This document shows, piece after piece, positions 1 to 10,600 of a stretch of 64,000 nt of DNA. The notes under the pieces were generated by a model. That model was not told the origin of the DNA. It was given only the letters and a program-made list of their open reading frames with translations, and did not search any database. Position numbers and translations under genes: made by a program. Position 1 is the stretch's first letter, and each line of letters opens with the position of its first letter. Origin of the DNA: Anthracocystis setariae (lineage: Eukaryota; Basidiomycota; Ustilaginomycetes; Ustilaginales; Ustilaginaceae); the NCBI GenBank assembly GCA_928724745.1, contig CAKMXJ010000003.1, forward strand, positions 682,001 to 746,000, given 5' to 3'.

Positions 1-1080
1 ACCGCCTACCCACGAACTCGTGCTAAACACCACACTCTTGGTGCCGTCAAACATGCTCACCGGATAGTTGTCCTGCACCTGCAGCAGGTAGCGACCGGGC
101 TGCATGGGCGCCGTGTCGTTGCGCTTGTACAGCTTGCGGAACGTGGGCAGACCTGCGGTGCGCATCCACACCTGGAAGTGCTCGTTGTTGACCGGGTCGA
201 AAACATTGCCTTCCGAGTAGCCGTTCGGGTAGCCGAACTCGCCCTGAGCACCCTGCCAGAACGGAGGAGGCACGATCTCGTCGGCCGAGTACTTTGTCTG
301 GCCGTACTTGTTGTTCTCGCCCGGCCAGACAATGTTCTTCTCGCTCATCACGTAGGTCTGGTTGGCTGCATCGGAGCCAGCAACGTTGAGCAGAACAGGA
401 TCGCTAAACGTGTCGTTGAACACAGAGTTGGCAATGAGACCGCATGGATAAATGATCTTGTTGGTGACAGGATCGATATCCACCGGCTTGCAAGTGCCGC
501 CAGAGATGGTGCTGCGAGAGACGGCATCTCCCGAAAGCTGATCCGCATCGATCGACTTGACGTAACGTCGGTGGTTCTGATAGTAGTTGGTGAGCTTGTA
601 GTAGAGGAAGACGCTCGAGTCGAGCTTGCTAGGCACGCTAAAGTAAAGGTTGCAGGTGCGCGTACCAGCATCCCACGACCAGGTAGGCGGTTGGAAATTG
701 GAGGTGTTCTTGTCGTGAAGCTGGTAATTGTACTTGGACGACGGGATTTGTGCCTGGGTAGGTGCAGCAGAAGCTGTGCGGCATCGAGTGTAGTCGATGG
801 TGAACTCATTGACCTGCTCAGCAAAGTAGTAGAGGACTGCACCGATGGGAGCAAAGATGATGGCGACCAAGAAGAAAGTTGGAAGCACGGTCTTTGGCGT
901 GAGGATGGGCTGCCATGCTTTCAAGCGCTGCTGCTTGAATGCAGTGTTGGCGGGTTTGCGCTGGGCATATTTGCGCAGGCCCTTGGCAGACGAAGCATCA
1001 CTGTCGCCGTCGTTGACGGATCCATTTCGGGTGGTATCGCCGGCATCGGTGGCACGCGTAGTCCTTTTAAAGATGGCCAT
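1..1080 (-). CDS. CDC50/LEM3-family P4-ATPase (flippase) subunit, C-terminus cut by window edge
   Basis: Reading the minus strand from the ATG at 1080 gives 360 residues with no stop before the window edge, so the C-terminus is missing. CDC50 proteins (about 400 residues) are obligate partners of P4-ATPases that flip phospholipids in Golgi, endosome and plasma membranes. Visible hallmarks are the basic FKQQRLKAWQPILTPK segment, the first membrane span after it (PTFFLVAIIFAPIGAVLYYF), the luminal cysteines, and the very typical YKLTNYYQNHRRYVKS stretch followed by ISGGTCKP and YPCGLIANS. The second membrane span lies beyond position 1. The start is the first ATG and directly precedes the conserved cytosolic tail. 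The family is certain; which paralogue (Cdc50, Lem3 or Crf1) cannot be decided here. Confidence 0.95.
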   Translation of the reverse strand, partial: MAIFKRTTRATDAGDTTRNGSVNDGDSDASSAKGLRKYAQRKPANTAFKQQRLKAWQPILTPKTVLPTFFLVAIIFAPIGAVLYYFAEQVNEFTIDYTRCRTASAAPTQAQIPSSKYNYQLHDKNTSNFQPPTWSWDAGTRTCNLYFSVPSKLDSSVFLYYKLTNYYQNHRRYVKSIDADQLSGDAVSRSTISGGTCKPVDIDPVTNKIIYPCGLIANSVFNDTFSDPVLLNVAGSDAANQTYVMSEKNIVWPGENNKYGQTKYSADEIVPPPFWQGAQGEFGYPNGYSEGNVFDPVNNEHFQVWMRTAGLPTFRKLYKRNDTAPMQPGRYLLQVQDNYPVSMFDGTKSVVFSTSSWVGG

Positions 1081-1590
1081 GTTGGAGGTGTAGCACACTT
1101 CTATGCGTGAATTGCACAGTATTACAAGTGTTGTTCTGGGTGGTGTCGTCCTCAAGTCTGCAGTCGCAAGGTGCTTGTAGCCGTTGGCCGGCGAAGCTGG
1201 GTATCCAAGTGCCGAGCGGATCCTTGTGAAGGTTGACAATCGCTACAGGTACCAAGCTGGTTAGACGTGTGCGATCCGAGCCCACTGCGGTGTCAGTTGA
1301 AAAAGCAGGAGGTGGTCGATGATGATAAGGAGGAAGAGGAAAAGGAGTGGTGGGGGTGAACGTGATGGATGTAGCAACAAGGTATTATTGTGATTCGGTC
1401 CGTTGAGTGTCAAGTCACCTTGCTGTTCGGCCTTGCCAAAATTATTCAGAGCGTTCGTTGCTTCTCTCTGTGTGTGAGAGTGTGTTGTGAGCCTCTGTGG
1501 GTCAGCAATCCGGCCGGGAGGCCGCCTTCAAAAAAAAATAAGACGGACAGCACGCGTCTGCCAGGCAGCCAAAAGAGAGCAAACAGAAGC

Positions 1591-1621
1591 TAAGCTGTGC
1601 TGTGCTGTGCTGTGCTGTGCT
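1591..1621. repeat. CTGTG pentanucleotide microsatellite
   Basis: About five to six head-to-tail copies of the 5-mer CTGTG (read as GCTGT in another phase) lie in the spacer upstream of the CDC50 gene. It is a simple repeat likely to vary in copy number between strains. Confidence 0.85.
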
Positions 1622-2160
1622 GCAATGATATCTCCACGGAAGCCAGTTGCCGGCTCCCCATCGTCAAACTGCAAGCCAAGTGTGTGTCGAGTGCACGGGT
1701 GGCGCCTGCAGCTCTGCAAACAAATTTGCCAGAATTTATAATATGACAGATCAATGTCAGATCGCAAATTGATTCCAAATTCAGCACCGCCGCACCGCAG
1801 GACGGGTGAATTTACACACACAAATGCCAGTTCTGTAGTGGTGTGAGCTGGACCCTGGCTTGCAAATCTCCGGCTGTACTGTTGTAGTGGTTACTGTAAA
1901 ATTAATCAGGCAAATCGGGGGTACATTACATCCAACGGCAAAAAGGCAAGGTGCCATGCCATGGCTCAGGGGCACCAGCAGGCTTGGTAGAAGCGCCTTG
2001 TTCTCGCCGCAACGTGCTAAGTGCCTTTGATCCCACCCAACCGAGTCTAGTCGGCTGCAAGCTATAATGAATCGTGCAAACAGACCATCTGAACCAAGCT
2101 TACCCGAATGAAACGCGAGTCAAGCCCGACGGTCATCTTTCACCAACGTCTGCTGGTATC

Positions 2161-2186
2161 TACAGTACAGTACAGTAGTAGTACAG
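2161..2186. repeat. TACAG tandem run (three overlapping TACAGTA words)
   Basis: TACAG is repeated head to tail, so that TACAGTA starts at 2161, 2166 and 2171, followed by a degenerate copy. The same 7-mer is scattered through other spacers of the window and is also the junction word of the mariner-type elements at 6891 and 61121. Confidence 0.8.
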
Positions 2187-2885
2187 AGTAACAAAATCGT
2201 ACCTCTATATTTGCGATGCGAGACGCACATGATGACCTCGAATTTTTGTGTTCCGATGACGCCCCGAAGCTACGGTATATCGGTGATTTTAATAGCCTAA
2301 GAGCGTCTTGCTCATCTTGACGATGCCAGATAAATGGATGCGTCGGCATCGTGAGAGGTGCTCAAAAAAGTACACCGGCTGCTCACATGCTCGTGTCAAG
2401 ATGATGCTCACTGATGCCGAGTCGACGCTGCACGGCCTTTTCAAGGTGCAACTTGGCTCCAAAACGGCTTGATGGGAACGTCGATTTATTAATATATTCT
2501 CACACGCGAGCAGCAGCTGGCTCCTTTTCTACTGTATTATATTTCGGGATCCTCAGGCGAGCTCTTGCAACCTTGATTCTTGACATTGTCGTAAATATCC
2601 CGTCACGCTGGAAAGTCCAACTGGTTTCCACATCGATCTTCTTCCCTTCTCACATCCAGCAAGCGGCACTTCCGACGTAGCGCTTCGGATCACTTGCACC
2701 ATTATTCCCACGGTCGGCTGGTCCTTCCGCTATTCCGGTGTCTCACAGCTCATCGCGCCCAGGAGGTCTTGCCCACCAAATTGGAAACGGCTTTCGTCAG
2801 GATAGATCCGATCGACGCAATCGCTCACCGCTCCTACGACCACCTTGCACATGTCGATGTCGCTTCGAGCACAAAGCGCACCAAG

Positions 2886-5800
2886 ATGAGCTCCTCTAGA
2901 GATCGCTCTTTGCTGCAGCTTCTCGACCCCAACGATCTGCTACCCGGCCACTCCACTGCGGATCTATACAGCCTCCGACACTTTACTCTACGAGCTGGTC
3001 TGCCAGACTCGCCCAACTGGCTTCGAGCTCAAGCTTGGAAAGTGCTGCTCGGCTATCTGCCTCCAGAGAAGAAGGAATGGTCTTCCACGCTCGCCAAAAG
3101 GCGCAAAGAGTACTATCAATTCCTGAACGATCTTTCGCCTCCAGCGCCCACCACCCATGAACCTATAGCTCACAGCCACCTCACCAACAACGATCGTCTC
3201 CTTGATCAGATCTACAAGGACCTTGTTCGCTCGCGCAAGAATGGTTTCGCCTTTTACCAAGCCTCCCCGAGGGCCAGCGCATCATGCCCAGTCGTTCCTC
3301 TGCCCTCTGACATGGACGAGCCTTCGAACACGTATGCTCCTAGCGTCAAGCGAATGACAAGTAAAGACAATCTTCTCCTTCGTCTCGCAGCTATCAATCA
3401 CGAATATAGCCAACAATTAGCACTCGAGCGCAATGCCTCTACAAGTCTTTCAATACGATCCAATGACCCGCCCCAGATCCTCCATCTTCAGACAAGCAGC
3501 GATCTTCTCGCACAGCAGCGCTTACCCGCCTCCAATACCTTTCCCAACCTCCTCGACGACGCCATCAAAAGCCCACCAATCATGCTTTCTCCGCCCTCGC
3601 CAGGCGGCGCAATGGATCCCGGTGGCCTGTCTCGCGAATCCTCACAGCACTCATTCGCCTCGGCCAGCGAGGCGCTTGAATCTGTCTCCGACCATCATCT
3701 TGAGGCGGCTTCGTCCAAGACGGCTCCTAATGCTGCACAGGTCAACGGACACTCGATCGCATCTTTAGAGCAACTCAAGATCCCTGTCCAGCGTAATTGG
3801 CACTCGCTGATGCGCATCCTCTACATGTTCGCTGTTCTCAATCCCAGCATCGGCTACGTCCAAGGCATGAACGAAGCCCTCTTCACCTTGCTCTACGTCT
3901 TTGGATCAGCTCAATACCCTCCCCCTGTCAGTGCTTCTCTGACCCCGAGCAACTCTCAGCAAGGCCTTTCAGCCGCCGCCGCCGAAGGCTCTCTCGAAAA
4001 AGAGTGGGACAACGATCTCGACCTCGCCGATCTGACCACCCATGCGGAAGCCGATGCCTTCTGGTGTTTTTCAGCCCTCATTGGTGAAATGAGAGAGCTC
4101 TACGACTTTGACCGCGTCGACCAACAGAGCCGAGCCGGTGCAACTGCTCCCCCCATTGGCCAGCCTTGTGTTTCAGGGATGGCAGGTGCCCTTCGACGCT
4201 TGAGCCTTCGCATCAAATGGCTCGACGCAACCCTCTGGCGCGACCTTCAGGCAGCATCTCTGGATCCTCGCCTTCCCTACTATTCGCTCCGATGGCTCGC
4301 TTGCCTTCTCAGCACCGAGCTCTCCTTGCCATCGGTACTGAGGATTTGGGACGCCTTGCTGGCCGAGCAGGAGAACACGGGTGTGGCTGGTTCGGCCAAG
4401 ATCGAGTTTCTCATCGACGTTTGCGCGTCTATGATCTTGCAGATAAAGGATCGTTTGCCGAGCAAGCAGGATGGCATCAATATCGACAGCGAAGGGTTTT
4501 CGCATGGCATGCGAGTGCTTCAAAACTACCCCGACGACGACATCAGTCCCGTCATGGAGTCGGCCACCCTAATACGACAGCGGCGACTTGCAGCTGATCT
4601 CACCGGCGACGGGCCACCCGAGGACGACGACGATGACGATACGAACCCGAGATTGGCCGCCGTCAAGGCAAGGGCTGCGCAGGCCTGGCGCGACTGGACC
4701 AATCCGAAGTCGAGTACTGTCGCATCGCCGAGTACCAACGAGGAGGTTGCCTCTGAGCCACCAGCTACGAAAGGGGGATGGCTCGTCTCGAGGGCAAAGG
4801 CTCGTTCCAGTTTGAGCGCAACCGATGACGGCGATACATCCTTTGCCAGCACCGCCGATGGGGAGGCTTCAGATGCCTCGACAGTCTCCAAGAGGTCCTT
4901 CAGCGGCTTGTTGGCCAAGTATGCCGAGGCTGTCCAAAGCAGCGACGCCGCAGCCAACCTCTCCAAAGCGAGCACAAATCTCACAGCAAAGGCGATGGCT
5001 CGGTTTGGTGATCGAGCCGGCCGCGACTCTACACCCGATGCCTCGTCCCCTCAGCAGAGTCAGTACGGCCTTTTAGGTCGCGGCTATCCAGCCAGTCCGA
5101 CTGGCTCCGTTCACGGCTTGAGCGATTCGCGATATGCTTCCCTCGGATCCATCGGCGCAGGCTTCTTCAACCGTACTAGAAGGACTGCTAGTGAGAGTCA
5201 TTCGAGTTCAGCTGACGTTGGCTCTCCCCGAACACCAGATATGTCTCGCTGGTCGCGCGACGTCATGCCTGACTTCCCCTTACCCAACGTGGCAGACAGT
5301 CCTGCGGGACGCATGGAGTACGTTGACACTTTCGGCAAGCGAATCAGCATGGCCGTCAATGGTCGGTCTGCGCCCTCTCCTTCTTCCTCCGTCACAGGCG
5401 ATGATGGGGAAAGGCGGCCAAGCAACGGTGGTCTCAGCTCCTTCCCTCTTCCCAGCATGCGTGCCGCCGCCAAAATGGGCATCTTGCCACAACGCTACCG
5501 TGAAGAATCCGCTAGTCCAGGCCGATCTGCTGGCCCCAAACCTCTCCTACTGTCGCAGGCAGCGCGACCTCCACGGGAGGGAAGCAACGGCCATCATTCC
5601 CTTGGTGTCGACGAACCTTCCCGCAAGGTGTCATCCGGGCCTATGGCGCAAAGCATGAGTCGTGGCAACAGCCATGATAGTCGCGGTAGCGCAGCTGGTT
5701 CTTACACAGCCCGATCGTCTGGTTCCGCTTCTATCGCCGAGAGTCAGCGCAGCTCGAACGCCGATCTCGCCGAAGGTCTGATGCCTGGTCTGACCGAGCC

Positions 5801-6692
5801 TGATACTCTTCCACCGCTTCCAAGCCTCACCGGCCAGAGCTCCGCTACGAGCTTCCTTCCCATGGACGCGCATCGACCGGTCGCAGGACTGGTATCCAAG
5901 GACGGCACAGTCTCCGCTGGCGCATTCGCTCGTGCGACACGACCTGCTGACTCGGATCATGCGAGACCAGAATTCGGCCAAGTGGCAAGTTCCTCTGATG
6001 TGCCGCTGGTTTTGGCGGTCAGCCCGAGCATTTCTAGGCCCAGGGCGAGCAACAAGAAACGCACTTCGAGTTCGACAGTGGAGTCTCGCACTGCGAGTAC
6101 ATCGGGCAGTATGAGGGAGAATCAGACGTCGAACAGGAGCAGTCAGACTACGAGTAACATCGGTCTGGAAGAGGATGAAATCGGTTCTTTGGACAGTGCC
6201 AAATGGAAGATCGAGGAAGGAGCGGCGATGCAAGACGAGCCGATATCGATGAGTTTGCCGCCGAAAACTGGAACGCCGGAGCAACGAGAGCCGGCTGAGC
6301 TAGTGCGAAAGTATACTTTGACCGATGAACCGGTGGCAGCTTCGGCCCCGCCGCTGGAGTCACGACGTAGCAGCAGCGGTTCGGGCATCGTGCGTTCCAA
6401 ACGCTACACCAAGAATCGGCAGAATTCGGCTTCTTCCACCACGACCAACTCGTCGCGTCGCTCAGCAGCCATTCGACGCTCGATCAAGGAGACCGCACCT
6501 CCTTCCCCATCCATTCCTCTGCCCGAAGTCGCAGAGCAACTGCACTACGCAAGCAGTGGCGTGGATCAGCTACACCAAGCACCATACCTCACCTCGCCTG
6601 CGGTGGACCAAGGTTTGGGCATCCACTCTCTCAGCATCGTCAATGATAGAGATGCACCCAGTCCTTCGACTGATCGCAGCAATTTTTTTTAA
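2886..6692 (+). CDS. TBC-domain Rab GTPase-activating protein (TBC1D13-like)
   Basis: This is a 1,268-residue protein from the ATG at 2886; the frame is open further upstream but has no ATG there. The N-terminus (LRHFTLRAGLPDSPNWLRAQ, then WKVLLGYLPPEKKEW) matches the TBC1D13-like TBC subclass. The dual-finger residues of RabGAPs are visible: the arginine finger in IYKDLVR (I109-R115) and the glutamine finger in YVQGMNE (Y324, Q326). These insert into the Rab active site and speed GTP hydrolysis, so a role in vesicle traffic is expected. Between the two fingers lies an insertion of about 200 Ser/Pro-rich residues. After the TBC domain come an acidic EDDDDDDT patch and a tail of roughly 650 low-complexity residues rich in Ser, with many possible phosphosites. 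The frame ends at a TAA inside a T-run. The Rab substrate cannot be read from sequence. Confidence 0.9.
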   Translation: MSSSRDRSLLQLLDPNDLLPGHSTADLYSLRHFTLRAGLPDSPNWLRAQAWKVLLGYLPPEKKEWSSTLAKRRKEYYQFLNDLSPPAPTTHEPIAHSHLTNNDRLLDQIYKDLVRSRKNGFAFYQASPRASASCPVVPLPSDMDEPSNTYAPSVKRMTSKDNLLLRLAAINHEYSQQLALERNASTSLSIRSNDPPQILHLQTSSDLLAQQRLPASNTFPNLLDDAIKSPPIMLSPPSPGGAMDPGGLSRESSQHSFASASEALESVSDHHLEAASSKTAPNAAQVNGHSIASLEQLKIPVQRNWHSLMRILYMFAVLNPSIGYVQGMNEALFTLLYVFGSAQYPPPVSASLTPSNSQQGLSAAAAEGSLEKEWDNDLDLADLTTHAEADAFWCFSALIGEMRELYDFDRVDQQSRAGATAPPIGQPCVSGMAGALRRLSLRIKWLDATLWRDLQAASLDPRLPYYSLRWLACLLSTELSLPSVLRIWDALLAEQENTGVAGSAKIEFLIDVCASMILQIKDRLPSKQDGINIDSEGFSHGMRVLQNYPDDDISPVMESATLIRQRRLAADLTGDGPPEDDDDDDTNPRLAAVKARAAQAWRDWTNPKSSTVASPSTNEEVASEPPATKGGWLVSRAKARSSLSATDDGDTSFASTADGEASDASTVSKRSFSGLLAKYAEAVQSSDAAANLSKASTNLTAKAMARFGDRAGRDSTPDASSPQQSQYGLLGRGYPASPTGSVHGLSDSRYASLGSIGAGFFNRTRRTASESHSSSADVGSPRTPDMSRWSRDVMPDFPLPNVADSPAGRMEYVDTFGKRISMAVNGRSAPSPSSSVTGDDGERRPSNGGLSSFPLPSMRAAAKMGILPQRYREESASPGRSAGPKPLLLSQAARPPREGSNGHHSLGVDEPSRKVSSGPMAQSMSRGNSHDSRGSAAGSYTARSSGSASIAESQRSSNADLAEGLMPGLTEPDTLPPLPSLTGQSSATSFLPMDAHRPVAGLVSKDGTVSAGAFARATRPADSDHARPEFGQVASSSDVPLVLAVSPSISRPRASNKKRTSSSTVESRTASTSGSMRENQTSNRSSQTTSNIGLEEDEIGSLDSAKWKIEEGAAMQDEPISMSLPPKTGTPEQREPAELVRKYTLTDEPVAASAPPLESRRSSSGSGIVRSKRYTKNRQNSASSTTTNSSRRSAAIRRSIKETAPPSPSIPLPEVAEQLHYASSGVDQLHQAPYLTSPAVDQGLGIHSLSIVNDRDAPSPSTDRSNFF

Positions 6693-6890
6693 TCTTGGGC
6701 TTCACATCGCGTACAACACCCAGAATTCATCTTGTTTCGTTTCACTTTTTTTTTTGGATCGGGTTGTGAGCTTGAGCTTGGTCCGAGATGCCGTCAGTGA
6801 ACCGAGGGATGTCGTAACACATCCCACTGCACAAGGAAAAGGGGGAAGGGGGAAGGGCACGTCTCGCAAGCTAACTAACCCATCGCTATA

Positions 6891-7550
6891 CAGTACAACA
6901 CGTGTTAAAAAGTATCCGCACGGTCCAAATTCTTGAATTTTGTGTAACATAAAATTACACACACTCTTTTGATCATCAGTTCTCAGCATTCAAGTTCTTA
7001 TACCTTTGCTTGTTTGTGCTGGACTGACAGTGTATTGGGAACAGTATAAGTGGCTGTGAGCTGGCACTGTTTCAATGATTAGATGAAGTGCTGTGCCTGA
7101 TCAAGCTGTGCTTAACCAGTTTTGCTGCAAGCTGTCAACTGAGCTGAAATCAAGGAAAAAAGTAGCTGTCTCTCAAAACCGTGTCCACAGCATTGACGAT
7201 GTCTTGATGGTCTCTCTGGTGAGGGTAGGCTTGAATCAAGCTGACCACCAAAGCAGCTGCCAAGATCAACAGCAGCTCAGAGTTGCAAGCCATGGAGAGT
7301 CAGATGGGGGTGGTAAATTTTCCTAACAAGCATGCTTCCTTTTTGTTGCTAGCAAGCTGTATTGTACCTATGTACTACCACCTGAGCTTCATGAGCAATG
7401 AACATTCCCATGCTGAGCATCAAGCTAGCTAGCTGGTATGGTCTTTACATTGCTGCACAATGCTGGACACCATCAAATTTTATTCATAACCATAAAGAAA
7501 AAGTTGAAAATTCAAAATCGTGCGGATACTTTTGAACAGGTGTTGTACAC
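6891..7550. mobile_element. Tc1/mariner-type MITE, copy A (decayed)
   Basis: This is a non-autonomous element of about 660 bp. Its left end (CAGTACAACACGTGTT, then AAAAAGTATCCGCACGG) is the inverted complement of its right end (CGTGCGGATACTTTTGAACAGGTGTTGTAC), giving imperfect terminal inverted repeats of roughly 40 bp. A TA dinucleotide precedes the left end at 6889-6890. The right terminal CTG and the flanking TA are degraded. The interior aligns end to end with 61121-61770 in the same orientation, with long identical stretches such as that around 7330-7455. No transposase is encoded. It carries a short minus-strand ORF, listed separately. Confidence 0.88.
7150..7293 (-). CDS. Small ORF inside MITE copy A with a signal-peptide-like start
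   Basis: A 47-residue ORF starts at the ATG at 7293 with MACNSELLLILAAALVVSLI followed by QAYPHQRDHQDIVNAVDT. The first 22 residues have the shape of a secretion signal: a short polar start, a hydrophobic core of about 14 residues, and a small residue at the likely cleavage site (IQA). The same start appears in the other MITE copy (ATG at 61519), but the C-terminal parts diverge after about 40 residues because the frame differs. It may be a gene fragment captured by the element. Expression is unknown and a chance ORF is possible. Confidence 0.3.
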   Translation of the reverse strand: MACNSELLLILAAALVVSLIQAYPHQRDHQDIVNAVDTVLRDSYFFP

Positions 7551-7647
7551 ATGCAAACTTTACAAATGTTTCGTAACTACACAAAAAAAAAACAAAAACA
7601 AAAAAAACAGTGTCCATCATGAGCATCTCTCTACCCATATTATTAAA

Positions 7648-10600
7648 TTAGTCATTTGTCGAACCAAGCACACGACTGACCCGTCTAGCCGCTGACCTTC
7701 CCAAACTTCGAAAGGCCAAAGCACCACCACCACCACTGGCGACGAGGTCGTGATCGCGAATATAACCTGCACCAGTAGTGTGATCTTGCTGGCGTGGAGT
7801 GCCCACATCTGCATCCTGACCCAAACTGACGGTTGGCGTCGACGGTTCCTCCTGCTGCATTTTGCGCCTCGCTGGCGAATGAATCAACTCTTCCGACACC
7901 CTCTGCACAGCCCTCGGCGGCCGAGGTGGCGGTTGCCCCGATTTGGCCAGCCCATACTGACTCAATTTGGGCGGCGGCAACGGCGACGGCGGCGGCGGCG
8001 GCGGCGAACGAGTCTCCCCCGTAAGTGACGGCGTGGTTCCAGCATCAAAATCAATCGTGTGCCTCCTCATCGTCCTGCTCTTAACCCCTTCACCATTGAG
8101 CACCTCGCGTTCGTCGTCTCCATTGGTACCCCTCATGCTGTCGAGCTGTGATGCGAGCGTATCCACCACCCTCGTCGCGCCCCGCACGGTCGCCTCCCTA
8201 GTGCGTCGCACTGTATCCCCTCCCGCATTACCACTTCTGACCCGTCCAAACTCACTAACCTCGATCTCATTCCACTTGTAGTCGCTACCGATCGTACTAC
8301 CCTCGCTCTCCATCCCCTCCCTCCTCCCCCCCAACCCGTTCTGCAGGCTCGTCTCCGGACTCGAAGCAACCACGCTTGACGGAGAGGGATGGAACTCTGC
8401 TGTAGCGTTGGACACCGACGGATTGCTGAGTCGAGGCCGACGAGGCGTGAAACCCGGTGCCGACCTCGCCGTACTGCTCGTGCTGCTGACCGACGACGCC
8501 ATCTGCGTGCCCTCCTTGTTGCTAGACGATTCTTCGGCCGGCAACGGCCGACCAGCGACACTGCGTCGAGCGGACAGCGGCGAATCGAGCGAAGCATCGC
8601 GTGCAGATGGCACAGCAATCCGATCCAACCGCCGCTGAGCAGCACTCGAACAAGGCGACACCTCCGATGCCGATCTCGAGTGCGTGCTGCTGTAACCCAA
8701 AGAGGTCATCGAGCGGATCTGAGAAGCGGTCAGAGTCCCTCCTCGCTCCGCTCTCCGCGCGGATCGAGCAAAAGGTGACGGCGATTCAGTCTGCAAACTC
8801 GATCCAGCTCGAACTGACGACGCTACTCTTCGCAAAAGATGCGCGTTGCGCTCAATACTTCCTCCTGCCTCACCCATGCGTGAAAAGCTCCTGGCAGACA
8901 GCCCCATGTCGGCCAACGCCTGATTGAACTGCGTCTGCCTCTCCTTCTCCGTCCTGTCCAACAGGAACAGCAAATCCTGGATCGCACGCGCTTGTTCCAG
9001 TACGAGCTTGTTTACAAACGCAAGCCCTTCGTCGAGCTGCCCGAATGCGTCGGTGAAAGCATCGCCCTGCCGACCCATCAGAAGACCTTCAGTGGCGATG
9101 GGGTGCATCGATGCGAGCTCTGCCCACATAGTCGAGGTGCCGCGCACGATGGCGCCCATGAGCTCGACTGTGCGTGCTGTGTGCGGACCCGCAGCCAAAG
9201 GCGCAGAAGCGTCAGCCGAGGGCGCTTTGCTGTACAATGCTTCGTACTGCGACAGACGAATGGCGAGGTTGCGGATCGGCGCGGGCTCTTCGCCCTGAAA
9301 AGTTGGACGTGGATCAGGAACCCAGCCAGGGCTGGCGACAAAACTCTCTGGAGCTGCACCCATAGCCGTCACACTCCTAAGCAGTCCTGCCTGGCGCGAG
9401 TTGACACCGCTGCTGCGAAGGCTGACGAGCTCATGAATGCGATTGGCCGCATCGGATGAGTTGACCGGATCGGGCGGCTGCCAGCTACGATCATGTCGAG
9501 ATCGTCGTTGTGGATCTGTGGAAGGATACTGATGCAAAGCTTGAAGTCTGCGCACCTCGTTGGGTGTTTTCTGAATGCCCATCACCGACTGTGCACGCAG
9601 CGAGCCGAGTGTAGGTGACTTGAGATCCAAGGATGTGCGACGTGCACCCAACTGGGCGTAGTGCCTGGCTTGATCTGGTCCGCCCGCGATACGAAGATCC
9701 TCGATCTGATTGCGAAGATGGTCCAGGGATGCATCTTCGGCGCGTTGTTGCGGACGAGATCGATCGGACGAATTGGTGAGAGAAGATCGCTCCGTCTTGT
9801 TCGAAGGACTCGGAGCACGGACGCTGGCACCAGTCGACGAAGGAAGCACCTCAGCGGAGAAAAGATCCGAGTGACCAAACTGCTTGCGCATACCGACGCG
9901 CGAAGCGGCACGGTGCAGTTCCGAGGCACTGCTCGATGACTTTTGTGAACGACTCGATGAGGTCGAGGAAATCTTGCGAGCGCGAGCCTCCTCGTTGGGC
10001 GAATCGACCTCGGATGAGCGAGCTGTTGGGCGCGTAGAGCTAGAAGGCGTACTGTGCAACGATGCCCTTGCAAGGTATCGTTGGGCGGAGGAAGAGTCGA
10101 CAGAGATGCGGCTTCCCTGAGACCCGAGGCGGCCATCATAGTTCATGGGCGAAGACACTTCATCTGCAGCTGCATCTGAGGCGTACCTGCGACGTCGGTG
10201 TTCCGTGGGTGGCTGGTGGGCTTGATTCTTGACGCCTTCCTCCTGGATCTCATCAAGGCTGTCACCGCGGGTTGACCTCGGACTTCGCACTGCTTTGTCT
10301 TGATTCCTCTCCAACGCCCTTGGTTTCGTATCGGAAGCTGCTTTGCCTTGGTCGTCGCGGTCAGAATCATCGGAGCTTGCGCTTCGCTGGTGGGCAGCTC
10401 GGTACGCTCGGCGAATCTCTTTATCTGGCAAGCGAAACTCTGCTGGCATGGGACGACGACTCGAAGAAGCGTTGCTGGGTGATGTTCGGTCATCGAGGGA
10501 GTATCGTCCAGCAGCTCGGCCGGTGCTCTTGAATGAGCGCCCCGTTGAGCCAGATGGCAAGTCATCCGGCGTGGCGTATCGTGAAGGTTTCGTGTTAGTG

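Larger units (their letters stand above)
1081..2885. other. Divergent intergenic region between the CDC50 gene and the TBC gene
   Basis: This 1.8-kb spacer holds the promoters of the two divergent genes. No ORF in it looks like a gene. It contains a pentanucleotide (CTGTG) run at about 1591-1621 and a TACAG run at 2161-2177 holding three overlapping TACAGTA words. Further TACTGTA copies lie at 1892 and 2530. The TBC reading frame stays open upstream of 2886 to a TTG at 2694, but no ATG lies in that part, so I treat it as 5' leader. Confidence 0.6.
6693..7647. other. Convergent spacer filled by a MITE
   Basis: The spacer lies between the 3' ends of the TBC gene and the Ser-rich orphan. About 70% of it is the mariner-type element at 6891-7550. 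The rest is AT-rich 3'-UTR-like DNA with T-runs just after the TBC stop and an A-rich stretch at about 7580-7607. Confidence 0.7.

Noticed and set aside
178..1110. 310-residue plus-strand ORF opposite the CDC50 gene
   Set aside because: It is a shadow: the minus strand gives a clear CDC50 protein over the same DNA.
2694..2885. N-terminal extension of the TBC protein by 64 residues
   Set aside because: The extended frame begins at a TTG and has no ATG before 2886; the sequence has no domain and looks like leader DNA.
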